A stretch of DNA of 45,339 nucleotides from positions 1 to 45,339 of the forward strand of contig CADBXL010000024.1 in the NCBI GenBank assembly GCA_902798615.1, given 5' to 3'. The stretch is from an uncultured Bacteroidales bacterium. GTDB lineage: Bacteria; Bacteroidota; Bacteroidia; Bacteroidales; Bacteroidaceae. Positions within the stretch are counted from its first letter, which is position 1, and each line of letters opens with the position of its first letter. Shown here one piece after another: positions 17,220 to 25,879 of the stretch. Position numbers and translations under genes: made by a program. Under the pieces are notes generated by a model. That model worked only from the letters and a program-made list of their open reading frames with translations, did not search any database and was not told the DNA's origin.

Positions 17220-18734
17220 ATGTTTAAGAATTTTACCGGCTACGGTATTCTTGCCAAGCATCAGGATGATAAGAAACAGAAGAAAGCATCCGAAAACAAG
17301 TCTTTAGTTAAGGCTATTAAAATCATAGCGGTGACTCTTATCAGTCTTATCGTATGGTGCCTTCCTTCTGATGCCTTTGGTATTCCTGATCTTACGCTGA
17401 CAGAGCAGCGTACAATTGCAATCTTCATTTTTGCATCTCTCATGTGGCTCACAGAGGGTATTCCTTCTTGGGCAACATCAACACTTGTCATCGTTATCTT
17501 GCTCTACACGTGTTCAGACTCGAGTCTGTTCTGCTTTGTGGATGGCATTGACGAGGCAAAGCTCGGAACCCTCATTTCCTACAAGAAGATTATGGGTTGC
17601 TTTGCCGACCCTATCATTATGCTGTTCATCGGAGGATTCATCCTTGCCATCGCAGCAACAAAGGTAGGACTTGATGTTACAATGGCTCGAATCATGCTCA
17701 AGCCGTTCGGAACAAAGTCGGAGAATGTGCTCCTCGGCTTCCTGCTCGTAACAGGTGTTTTCTCAATGTTCCTTTCTAACACCGCTACAGCAGCTATGAT
17801 GCTCACATTCCTTACACCTGTGCTCAAGCAGTTGCCAGCAAACGGTAAGGGACGTATCGGTCTTGCCCTCGCTATTCCTATCGGTGCTAACATCGGCGGT
17901 ATCGGTACACCTATCGGTACTCCTCCAAACGCTATTGCCCTGAAGGCTCTCAATGATGCGGAAGGTCTCAACATGGGTATCGGTTTCGGTGAGTGGATGT
18001 TGTTCATGTTCCCTCTCGCTATCTTCCTTCTCTTTGTAGGATGGTTTATCCTCAAGTTGCTGTTCCCATTCTCACAGAAGACTGTAGAACTCAAGATTGA
18101 GGGTGCAAAGGAGACAACATGGCAGTCATACGTGGTATATGTAACATTTATAGCAACAATCCTCCTTTGGGTTCTCGATAAGGTTTCAGGCGTTAACTCT
18201 AACGTTGTAGGTCTGCTTCCTGTTGGTGTGTTCTGTGCCTGTGGCATTATCACACGTAAGGATCTTGAGGAAATCAACTGGTCAGTACTATGGATGGTTG
18301 CCGGTGGTTTTGCTATCGGTCTTGCTCTTCAGGAGACAAAGCTCGCCGCCCACCTCATTGAGACAATCCCATTCGATACATGGCCTGCAATACTTATGAT
18401 GGTTGGTTCTGGTATCCTCTGCTATGCTTTGTCAAACTTCATCTCAAACACAGCAACAGCAGCGCTCCTTATTCCAATTCTCACCGTTATCGGTACAGCA
18501 TCAAGAGAGAACCTCGAAGCACTTGGTGGCGTTTCACCATTGCTCATCGGTATTGCTCTCTCTGCATCTCTGGCTATGGTATTGCCAATCTCTACACCTC
18601 CAAATGCCCTTGCTCATGCAACTGGTATGATTGAGCAGAAGCAGATGATGCGTGTAGGTCTCATCATGGGTGTTATCGGTCTTGTAGTAGGCTATACACT
18701 CCTTGTAGTAGTAGGTAAGGCTGGAATGATTTAG
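17220..18734 (+). CDS. SLC13/DASS-family sodium:anion symporter
   Basis: 504 aa with about twelve membrane segments. The two family signature repeats are present: SNTATAAMM near residue 186 with PIGTPPNAIAL near 235, and SNFISNTATAALLIPI near 410 with PISTPPNALAHATG near 458; these SNT and TPPN motifs bind Na+ and the carboxylate. Likely substrates are C4-dicarboxylates, citrate or sulfate; the sequence alone does not choose. Single-gene unit with promoter at 17158 and hairpin terminator at 18813-18851. Confidence 0.92.
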   Translation: MFKNFTGYGILAKHQDDKKQKKASENKSLVKAIKIIAVTLISLIVWCLPSDAFGIPDLTLTEQRTIAIFIFASLMWLTEGIPSWATSTLVIVILLYTCSDSSLFCFVDGIDEAKLGTLISYKKIMGCFADPIIMLFIGGFILAIAATKVGLDVTMARIMLKPFGTKSENVLLGFLLVTGVFSMFLSNTATAAMMLTFLTPVLKQLPANGKGRIGLALAIPIGANIGGIGTPIGTPPNAIALKALNDAEGLNMGIGFGEWMLFMFPLAIFLLFVGWFILKLLFPFSQKTVELKIEGAKETTWQSYVVYVTFIATILLWVLDKVSGVNSNVVGLLPVGVFCACGIITRKDLEEINWSVLWMVAGGFAIGLALQETKLAAHLIETIPFDTWPAILMMVGSGILCYALSNFISNTATAALLIPILTVIGTASRENLEALGGVSPLLIGIALSASLAMVLPISTPPNALAHATGMIEQKQMMRVGLIMGVIGLVVGYTLLVVVGKAGMI

Positions 18735-18812
18735 TTCATAATTCATAGTGCATAGTTCATAGTTAAGCGTGAATCAATCAATTATACACTATGAATTATG
18801 CCCTATGAACTA

Positions 18813-18851
18813 TAAAAAAAAGGCTTGTGGCAAATGCTGCAAGCCTTTTTT
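18813..18851 (+). terminator. Intrinsic terminator after the SLC13 gene
   Basis: A-run, GGCTTG…CAAGCC stem, then TTTTTT. It follows a pair of inverted low-complexity arrays (18736-18766 and 18780-18814) built from CATAGTTCATAG-like strings. Confidence 0.8.
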
Positions 18852-18942
18852 GGTGTTATAAAAGCAAATCATAACAGGGCCGCAATTTTATTGAACTGAC
18901 GTTATTTAACACAAAAAATGCGTGATATACATAAAAAAGCAT

Positions 18943-18950
18943 TATCTTTG
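18943..18950 (+). promoter_or_regulatory. -7 box TATCTTTG for the xylanase gene
   Basis: TATCTTTG lies 27 nt before the xylanase ATG, giving a leader of about 20 nt. A lone copy of the TTGAACTGACGTTA repeat end (18883-18907) lies just upstream. Confidence 0.6.
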
Positions 18951-18977
18951 CAGACGTTATTATAACCTAAAACTAAA

Positions 18978-21635
18978 ATGAAGAAAAAATTTACTTTCCT
19001 GACAACTCTTGCCCTGCTCGGTTGCATGAGTGCTGATGCTCAACTGTCCTCTAACAAGGATAAGTTTCTTGGCAACATCACTACTTCATACCAAGTGGAC
19101 TATGGCAAGGAGAAATTCTACACTCTCTGGAATCAGATTACTCCTGAGAATGAATCCAAATGGGATGCCATTGAAGGCTCCGGACGTGGTAGCTTCAGCT
19201 TTGGTGGTGCAGACAATGCCTACAACTACGCCAAGCAGCACAACTTCCCTTTCAAGTACCATTGCCTTATCTGGGGTGCCCAATACCCTAAATGGGTCAA
19301 CAGTCTCTCAAAGGAAGAGCAGTACAAGGCTATCGAGGAATATATGGATGCCGTAAAGAAGCACTATCCTGAGCTTCCTATGATTGACGTGGTAAACGAG
19401 GCTATAGCCGGTCATCAGCCTGCCCCTTACAAGGCTGCCCTCGGTGGCGACGGCAAGACTGGCTACGACTGGATCATCAAGGCTTTCGAGATGGCTCACG
19501 AGCGTTGGCCTGATGCTATCCTTATATATAATGACTATAACACCTTCCGATGGCAGAAAACAGAGTTCATCAACCTTGTGCGCACTCTTCGCGATGCCGG
19601 TGCTCCTATTGATGCCTACGGATGTCAGTCACACGACCTTACAGACATGAAAGAGGCAGACTTCAAGGCTGCTATGAACGAAATCCAATCTGCCTTGAAA
19701 ATGCCGATGTACAGCACGGAATATGACATTGGTACATCTGACGATGCCCTTCAGCTTCAGCGTTACAAGGAACAGATTCCTTTTATGTGGGAGGCTGACT
19801 ATGTGGCTGGCATAACCCTCTGGGGATATATCTACGGAAGGACATGGACAACCGACGGAAACTCTGGCATAATCAAGGATGGCAAGGATCGCCCTGCTAT
19901 GGATTGGCTTCGCACATACATGGCAAGTGAAGAGGCAAAGACTGCCAAGAGTCCGTTCCCCGGTATGAAGAAGGAGGCTTCCGTCTATGTGAAGCCTGCT
20001 GCCATTGCCGTTACCAAGGGCGAGGCTGTGCCTGTAACGGTACGTGCCCGACTGAAGACAAAGACCATCGACCACATCGAGCTCTATGTCAACGATAAGC
20101 TCTTCACCACTATGACCGAGGCTCCGTATGCTACCGAGTTCACCCCTGAGACTCAGGGCAGATATAACCTCAAGGCAGTTGTCTATGCTACCGACGGCAC
20201 TACATTCGAGCGCCTTTCTGGCGTTACTGCCTATAACCCACGCTCTCCTTATAAGGATGTTGTCGCTACTCTCCCTGGCACTATCGAGGCAGAGAACTTC
20301 GATGCAGGTGCTGAGGGTATGAGCTATCATGATACTGACACCAAGGATGAGGGCGATGGAAAATACCGCACTAATGGCGGCGGTGTGGATATCGTGAAGG
20401 GTAACGGAGGCTTTGCCATCGGCTACACCAACACTGGCGAGTGGCTCGAATACACGGTTGACGTGAAGGAGGCAGGCACATACGCTTTTGATGCCGTTGT
20501 CTCTTCAGGCGCAACCAACTCTTCGTTCAGTCTCGCGCTCAATACCGACGAGGGACTCACCGACCTCACCCCGAGCATCGCCGTGCCATGTATCACTTCC
20601 AACGACTGGAACACTTACTCCACCGTCCACGGCCGTCTCAGCCTCCCTCTTGAGGCTGGAAGGCAGATCATCCGTGTGAACATCACGGGGGCAAACTGTA
20701 ACATCGACAAGATCAAGCTCCAGCGCATCGACGTTGACGAGAATATAAAGGTGGCTATCGCTGCCGATCCTGCCCCTGCTACGGTTGGCGAGCCTGCAAC
20801 CATCGCCGTCGATGCCTCTTCTGCCGCAAGCACCATCGCCAAGGTTAATGTCTATGTAAACGATGTTCTGCTCAAGGCTATTGATGCTGCTCCGTTCGAG
20901 GCTCAGTACAAGCCGAAGGCAAAGGGCTCTTATAAGGTTACAGCCGAGGCTGTTGATGCCGACGGCAAGGTTTCAAAGCTCGCGGCCTATAACCTGACGG
21001 TGAACAACAAGCGCAGCCCATACCGCAACAATGTCACCATCCCTGGTATTGTTGAGGCAGAGAACTTCGACAAGGGCGGTGAGGGACTTTCTTTCCACGA
21101 CTCTGACTCAAATGACGAGGCTAAGTCAGGCTACCGTTCAGATAATGAAGGCGTTGACATCAAGAAGACTTCAAATGGCGGATATGTGCTCGGCTGGACA
21201 TCTCAGAACGAATGGTACGAATACACCGTTGAGGTCACTCAGGCAGGCAAATACACTTGTGATGCCGTTGTCTCTTCCGGAATCTCAGGTACAGGTTTCA
21301 ACGTGGGTATTGTAGAGAATGGCAAGGTTACAAACCTCTGGAAGATGGATGTTCGTCAGACTGGCAATAACTCTTGGGATAACTACGAGGCAATTAGCAA
21401 TACAACACCTAAGGAACTCAAGGAGGGCAAGACTATCATCCGCATCTCCATCGTTGGTGCTAACTGCGATATCGACAAGATTGAGCTCAGGTGCGTGGAG
21501 CCAACGGCAATCAATGAGATCAATGCTGATAAAACAGACGGCAACGGCGCAACCTACAACATCTCCGGACAGCGTGTTGACGACAGCTATAAAGGTATCG
21601 TCATCATCAACGGAAAGAAAATGATGAAGAAATAA
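18978..21635 (+). CDS. Secreted GH10 endo-1,4-beta-xylanase with two CBM6-like modules
   Basis: 885 aa. Signal peptide to about residue 22 (MSADAQ). GH10 domain at about 25-320: substrate region PENESKWD (57-63), HCLIWG (95-100), acid/base Glu141 in DVVNEA, nucleophile Glu248 in STEYD, and ITLWGYIYGRTW (279-290). Then an Ig-like domain (about 335-420), a CBM6-like beta-sandwich (about 432-583, TIEAENFD…TGEWLEYTVDV…NIDKIKL), a second Ig-like domain and a second CBM6-like module (about 690-845, GIVEAENFD…NEWYEYTVEV…DIDKIEL). The C-terminal tail (YNISGQRV…GIVIINGKK) is the conserved tail of many Prevotella secreted proteins. Cleaves the xylan backbone outside the cytoplasm. No SusC/SusD pair is nearby. 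Confidence 0.95.
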   Translation: MKKKFTFLTTLALLGCMSADAQLSSNKDKFLGNITTSYQVDYGKEKFYTLWNQITPENESKWDAIEGSGRGSFSFGGADNAYNYAKQHNFPFKYHCLIWGAQYPKWVNSLSKEEQYKAIEEYMDAVKKHYPELPMIDVVNEAIAGHQPAPYKAALGGDGKTGYDWIIKAFEMAHERWPDAILIYNDYNTFRWQKTEFINLVRTLRDAGAPIDAYGCQSHDLTDMKEADFKAAMNEIQSALKMPMYSTEYDIGTSDDALQLQRYKEQIPFMWEADYVAGITLWGYIYGRTWTTDGNSGIIKDGKDRPAMDWLRTYMASEEAKTAKSPFPGMKKEASVYVKPAAIAVTKGEAVPVTVRARLKTKTIDHIELYVNDKLFTTMTEAPYATEFTPETQGRYNLKAVVYATDGTTFERLSGVTAYNPRSPYKDVVATLPGTIEAENFDAGAEGMSYHDTDTKDEGDGKYRTNGGGVDIVKGNGGFAIGYTNTGEWLEYTVDVKEAGTYAFDAVVSSGATNSSFSLALNTDEGLTDLTPSIAVPCITSNDWNTYSTVHGRLSLPLEAGRQIIRVNITGANCNIDKIKLQRIDVDENIKVAIAADPAPATVGEPATIAVDASSAASTIAKVNVYVNDVLLKAIDAAPFEAQYKPKAKGSYKVTAEAVDADGKVSKLAAYNLTVNNKRSPYRNNVTIPGIVEAENFDKGGEGLSFHDSDSNDEAKSGYRSDNEGVDIKKTSNGGYVLGWTSQNEWYEYTVEVTQAGKYTCDAVVSSGISGTGFNVGIVENGKVTNLWKMDVRQTGNNSWDNYEAISNTTPKELKEGKTIIRISIVGANCDIDKIELRCVEPTAINEINADKTDGNGATYNISGQRVDDSYKGIVIINGKKMMKK

Positions 21636-21666
21636 GTTCCAGACAGTAAACACTCTTTGTAAAACA

Positions 21667-21706
21667 AATTAGGAGGACTTCGCATAATGCAAGAGCCCTC
21701 CTAATT
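21667..21706 (+). terminator. Hairpin terminator after the xylanase gene
   Basis: AATTAGGAGG (21667-21676) pairs with CCTCCTAATT (21697-21706), followed by CGTTTTATGG; 31 nt after the stop. Confidence 0.65.
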
Positions 21707-21802
21707 CGTTTTATGGCTTGCTTTAGCTTGTTGAGCCTTAGCGAAAAATTCTTTTTCCTTGTAAGTAAAAACGCTTTTCCTCCGCTCTTCCTCCAATGAT
21801 AA

Positions 21803-21907
21803 TACCATTATAATACCATTATATTACCATAATAATACCATAATATTACCATTAACTATGGTAATTTAATGGTATCTTAATGGTAATTATATGGTATTTA
21901 CATGGGA
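21803..21907. repeat. Inverted 11-nt-period array, TACCAT core, 10 units in phase
   Basis: TACCAT starts at 21803, 21814, 21825, 21836 and 21847; the complement ATGGTA then starts at 21858, 21869, 21880 and 21891, with a degenerate ATGGGA at 21902. All ten are exactly 11 nt apart, including across the centre. It could form a long imperfect hairpin or be a phased binding array. The rest of the gap (21636-22117) holds a reversed GCTCAACAAGCT tag (21717-21751) and a promoter. Confidence 0.9.
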
Positions 21908-21992
21908 GGAAGATAGGATGGATAGGGGAGGGAAATAGACAGTGATAAGAATCAAAATCTTGGAATTTCTTGCGAATAATAGTTTTTTTGTT

Positions 21993-22000
21993 TACCTTTG
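21993..22000 (+). promoter_or_regulatory. -7 box TACCTTTG before the ECF trio
   Basis: TACCTTTG, with a TTG about 20 nt upstream, 118 nt before the ATG at 22118. The array at 21803-21907 lies about 90 bp upstream. Confidence 0.5.
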
Positions 22001-22117
22001 TATTGTAAATTTTCCGAAAAAATGAAATTTTTTTCGCTTTTTCGTGAACGATTCCTTTTTTCGTGTGTATGCTATAATGTAAACGCTTTACAAGAACAAT
22101 ATATATATATCAAGTGA

Positions 22118-23308
22118 ATGAAACGATTTTTTATCATAGCAGTTTTATGGCTCTCATGTGCAACGGTATTTGCACAGTGGGAAAATGTTGAGGCATGGAA
22201 TGTGGTGGAGCCAAAGACTGTGGAGAGTGGGCATAAATATCAATGGTACGAGGATCAGGCGTGTGCTTGGCAAAAGGTTGTTAGTGCTGATCCTAAAAAT
22301 GAAACCGCATGGCGTAACCTGTTCCGTGCGTCATATCTCTACGAATATTATAGGGTGGGTATATATAGACATTCCTATGAGTCACCTATGACGGATGGTG
22401 TACTGAGAAAAATGAAGGAAGCAATTCCCGATTCATACGCATTCTATATCAGTTTATGTCAAGACTGGCTTTCTGAGTGGGGTGAGTTCGATCCGAACAT
22501 ACTCATCAAAGCGCTTAAAAATGTTCCCGATGATATTTCTTCTCATGAGCTAAGCCCTTTGATATTTAGACTCTGGAGATATAATCCGGAAAGTATATAT
22601 CTTGAAGGCCTTTTTAGGAATTTATATGTGAAAAGATATTATTCTGAGCGAATAATGCGCTATGGTTGGAATCTGATGCAGAGTATGCAGAAAGATGCCA
22701 TATATGTTGCTCGTAGTTGGTATCAATATGAGCAGATGGTGATGATGCAGTATATCTTTGATGAGCGAAAGGATATAATGATCATCTCATATGATGATAT
22801 CCTTTCAGACGATAAATATCGTAAGGATATTTGCAAAAGGTTGAAGCTACTTCCTTTCGTTGCAGGCAAGTATAATTCTAATGAAGATGTACGTGTGGCT
22901 TCGGATTTCATAAAATATTTGAAACAGAGGTGTGACAGACCTTTATACTTGTCTCTGGATTTGGCCTATAGTGCCGGCATAGATAAATCCTGGCTATATA
23001 ATGAAGGGTTGTTATTGAAATGTTCAGAAGAGCAATATGACAATATCCTTGTTGCGTTGCACAACGTGCAAGAGGTCTATGACCTGAATTATCTCATACA
23101 GCCAAATTTCATGTACGACCCTGACGGCTCTGCGCAGTATGTTGATAACAACGTGGTGTATAGTCTTAAGATATTGTCAGAGAAATTTGAGGATTTCGGC
23201 TACACAGATGCTGCAAGACGACTGAGGAAATTCTTGGAAAAAGTTTACAACAGGGATAGTGGTTATTATTATTACTATATACGTAGGATGTTTTCGATAA
23301 ATAAATGA
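22118..23308 (+). CDS. Secreted hypothetical protein linked to an ECF sigma factor
   Basis: 396 aa with signal peptide MKRFFIIAVLWLSCATVFAQ. Tyr- and Trp-rich and helical, with pairs such as ETAWRNLFRASYLYEYY and DPNILIKALKNVPDD resembling degenerate TPR-type helices; no family recognised. The stop overlaps the ECF sigma ATG (ATGA), so it is translationally coupled to the regulator. A substrate-facing or signal-sensing role for the sigma system is inference from this arrangement. Confidence 0.75.
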   Translation: MKRFFIIAVLWLSCATVFAQWENVEAWNVVEPKTVESGHKYQWYEDQACAWQKVVSADPKNETAWRNLFRASYLYEYYRVGIYRHSYESPMTDGVLRKMKEAIPDSYAFYISLCQDWLSEWGEFDPNILIKALKNVPDDISSHELSPLIFRLWRYNPESIYLEGLFRNLYVKRYYSERIMRYGWNLMQSMQKDAIYVARSWYQYEQMVMMQYIFDERKDIMIISYDDILSDDKYRKDICKRLKLLPFVAGKYNSNEDVRVASDFIKYLKQRCDRPLYLSLDLAYSAGIDKSWLYNEGLLLKCSEEQYDNILVALHNVQEVYDLNYLIQPNFMYDPDGSAQYVDNNVVYSLKILSEKFEDFGYTDAARRLRKFLEKVYNRDSGYYYYYIRRMFSINK

Positions 23309-23886
23309 GGCTACCATTACTGTTCAGAAATAAAGCCTCATTATCGGATGAGGATTTGATGTGTCGTGTGTCGAGCAAGGATGATGACAGGGCTTTCGAC
23401 GAGCTTTATCATCGACATGCCCGACGTGTGATGGGATTCCTCGTGCGACAGTTGAGTGATGAGGACAGGGCTGCCGATTTGGTTCAGGATGCTTTCATGA
23501 GGGTATGGTCGAGCAGGGAAAGGTATATGTCTGGGGCAGACTTCTCTACGTGGCTCTTCTCCATAGCGTATAATCTGGTGAAGAATGAATACCGACGATC
23601 GGGGTATTCCGCAGACTATGCCGAGCATGTGGCAATGACCACCACGGAGGAGCAGGATGATGAACTGGAGCTTCACATGGACAACAAGCGGTTTGACGAG
23701 GCTCTGCGAGCGGAGCTTTCGTTGCTCGATGCCGATAGCCGACTGCTGTTCTCCCTTCGTTTTGAGGAGGAAATGACGGTTCCGCAGATTGCCAAGGTGA
23801 TGAACATCCCAGAGGGTACGGTGAAATCGCGTCAGCACACCATAGTTAGAAACTTGAAAAATAAATTGAAGATATATGAAATTTGA
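23305..23886 (+). CDS. ECF-family RNA polymerase sigma factor
   Basis: 193 aa. Region 2 spans about residues 25-95 (AFDELYHRHARRVMGFLVRQ, then DLVQDAFMRVWSS and FSTWLFSIAYNLVKNEYRR). Region 4 spans about 130-185 (DADSRLLFSLRFEEEMTVPQ, then IAKVMNIPEGTVKSRQHTIV). Start overlaps the previous stop (ATGA) and the next gene starts 11 nt before its end, so three proteins come from one transcript. Its regulon is not visible. Confidence 0.92.
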   Translation: MRLPLLFRNKASLSDEDLMCRVSSKDDDRAFDELYHRHARRVMGFLVRQLSDEDRAADLVQDAFMRVWSSRERYMSGADFSTWLFSIAYNLVKNEYRRSGYSADYAEHVAMTTTEEQDDELELHMDNKRFDEALRAELSLLDADSRLLFSLRFEEEMTVPQIAKVMNIPEGTVKSRQHTIVRNLKNKLKIYEI

Positions 23887-24301
23887 AGATAGACTTAGGG
23901 ATTCCGCAAAGCGAATGATGGAGGAGGAGAACGGCCGATTGGTTGTTCCGAAGAATCCTCGTGGCAATAATAAGTTGAACTGGGGTTGGATAGCTACTCC
24001 TGCAGCAGCCGTTGCCGGCATTTTGTTTGGCATGTCGCTACCGATGATGAACGATACCCCGAATAACACAGGTGCTGTGGCTCAACTTCGAGATACCATC
24101 TTCCTTGAGAACGATTTTATCGATACTGTTTTTATCACCAAGACTGTGGTGAAAGAGAAAAGGGTTAAGGTTTATGTTAATAGTCATGAGGCTGGTGATA
24201 TCGCCAAGATCGAGAATGTTGATACCTTCGACATTGAGTCACAATGCACCTCTATCGCCTGTGATGGCATAGACTATGCTTTCTTCAGGCGAGAAAGATA
24301 A
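23876..24301 (+). CDS. Single-pass membrane protein, probable anti-sigma factor
   Basis: 141 aa: cytoplasmic part of about 40 residues (MKFEDRLRDSAKRMMEEENG…), one membrane segment (GWIATPAAAVAGILFGMSLP, about residues 37-57) and a periplasmic part of about 80 residues. It lacks the zinc-binding HxxxCxxC motif of ZAS anti-sigma domains, so the call rests on topology and on its overlap with the ECF sigma gene. Confidence 0.65.
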   Translation: MKFEDRLRDSAKRMMEEENGRLVVPKNPRGNNKLNWGWIATPAAAVAGILFGMSLPMMNDTPNNTGAVAQLRDTIFLENDFIDTVFITKTVVKEKRVKVYVNSHEAGDIAKIENVDTFDIESQCTSIACDGIDYAFFRRER

Positions 24302-24385
24302 GTGGTTCGACTTTTTTATTCAACTTATTCAATTATACACTATCAAAACAAACTCTGAGTATGAAACATTTAATTACAAGAGCTC

Positions 24386-24474
24386 CACCCTGATGAAATT
24401 GAAAATTGATAATTGACAATGGACAATGGACAATTGATAATTGTTCGCTCCAGCTCATCAGACTAAAGTAAGTG
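24386..24474. repeat. AATTGA array plus GCTCATCAGACT tag
   Basis: Low-complexity AATTGATAATTGACAATGG strings (about 24396-24441) followed by a diverged copy of the dispersed TTCGC…GCTCAnCAnnCTnAAGnAAGT tag (24444-24474), as at 7974-8042. Confidence 0.55.
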
Positions 24475-24521
24475 AAAATTGGAGGGATTATCTATTTACT
24501 TTATAACATTACCTAAAACTT

Positions 24522-25721
24522 ATGAAACATTTTTTAATTTCTTCTATGCTCATGCTTTGCGGTATGGGCTGTTGGGCTCAAAATTCCAAGGATTCTGTCT
24601 GTGTGTTTGACGGAACTGTGACTGGTGTTCCTGATGGTAGCGTGGTTTTCTTAAGTCTCCCTGTCCATGAACGACCGGGGGTATACAGATCAGATTCTAT
24701 AACGACTGTAAAAGGAGGAAAATTCCATTTTGAAAAAGTAATTTCTGCTGGAGATGATTGTTCTGTGTCGATAGGCAGATTCGGTACTGGAGTTAAAATC
24801 AAACTAAATCCAGGTATGAAAACTGTGATAACAGGCAATGGAATGGATGCAGGGGAATGGATAGCTGCGAATGACCATCCCGACCAGAAAGAAGCCAACA
24901 TATATAAAGAATACAAGAAAGAAAAACTGGCTGATTATCTTGCATTAGAAGTACAGATGCACGCAGCAACCGCAAAGATGTATGAGGCTCAGTTTGATGC
25001 AAAGGACGAAAAGAAGGCAAAAGCAGCATCTGAAGAAGCCAAGAGAATAAACGAACAGAAAAAAACATTTGGACCTAAATGTTTTTCTGTCATGTCAGAA
25101 TTCCTCAAAAACAGAGAATTCAGTCCAAGTTACGAGCTTGAGCTGGCAATGATTGCACAGTATGCGTATTATGCTGAAGATGAGGAGAAAATGAATATAT
25201 GTCGTGAACTCTTTGCAAAGGTTCCAAAGGATTACATGAGTCAGAATATTTACTTTGTTAAGAAATATCTATACCCACCATTCAAGCCACTCAAGGCTGG
25301 TGATAAAGCAAAGGACTATACTCTCAATGACCATGACGGAAAGCCTCATAGCATCTTAGAGACTCTTGGTAAAGGTAAGTATCTGTTGCTTGAGACTGCA
25401 CGTAAGGCTTGTACAGGTGAAATATTGGACAGGCCGAAGGAATACTTAAAGGAAATCCACAAGAAATATGCAGATAAGTTTGATATCGTTACCCTCGCAA
25501 TCTGCGGAAAGATGATATTTGACGATAAGGCATTCCCACGTGAGAATTGGCTGGAACTTGGTTTGAACGAAACCTCGCCTTTTGAAGAAATCCAAGGAAC
25601 ATATTTCCCAAGGGAAGAGCGTTTCATCTTTATTTCTCCAGAAGGTAAGATTTTGGCTAAATGCCGTCCTGACAAACTGAACGAAGAGTTAAAGAAGAAT
25701 TTTCCATTCATTGTAGAATGA
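24522..25721 (+). CDS. Secreted thioredoxin-fold protein lacking the CxxC motif
   Basis: 399 aa, signal peptide MKHFLISSMLMLCGMGCWAQ. An N-terminal DUF4369-like beta domain (about 25-115, VFDGTVTGVPDGSVVFLSLP) is followed by a helical Lys/Ala-rich middle and a C-terminal TlpA/AhpC-like domain (about 270-399, PLKAGDKAKDYTLNDHDGKP). Where active relatives have WCxPC, this one reads LLLETARKACTG with a single Cys. It is therefore unlikely to be a disulfide reductase and may be a binding or inactive paralogue of the next gene. Confidence 0.8.
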   Translation: MKHFLISSMLMLCGMGCWAQNSKDSVCVFDGTVTGVPDGSVVFLSLPVHERPGVYRSDSITTVKGGKFHFEKVISAGDDCSVSIGRFGTGVKIKLNPGMKTVITGNGMDAGEWIAANDHPDQKEANIYKEYKKEKLADYLALEVQMHAATAKMYEAQFDAKDEKKAKAASEEAKRINEQKKTFGPKCFSVMSEFLKNREFSPSYELELAMIAQYAYYAEDEEKMNICRELFAKVPKDYMSQNIYFVKKYLYPPFKPLKAGDKAKDYTLNDHDGKPHSILETLGKGKYLLLETARKACTGEILDRPKEYLKEIHKKYADKFDIVTLAICGKMIFDDKAFPRENWLELGLNETSPFEEIQGTYFPREERFIFISPEGKILAKCRPDKLNEELKKNFPFIVE

Positions 25722-25879
25722 TTTCGAATTTTGCACATCGCATTCATCAAACCGAAGACGAAAAAGAAATTTTGAAAAAATGTGGAAAATATAAATCTAT
25801 TTTTCGGAAATTACGTCTTTATAAGTGTAGGTAGTTGATAAACGGTAAAAAACAATAATATCTAACAAAACCAATTTCT

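Noticed and set aside
21803-21907. CRISPR array
   Set aside because: Units are 6 nt with 5-nt gaps and invert halfway; no cas genes and no spacer-sized inserts.
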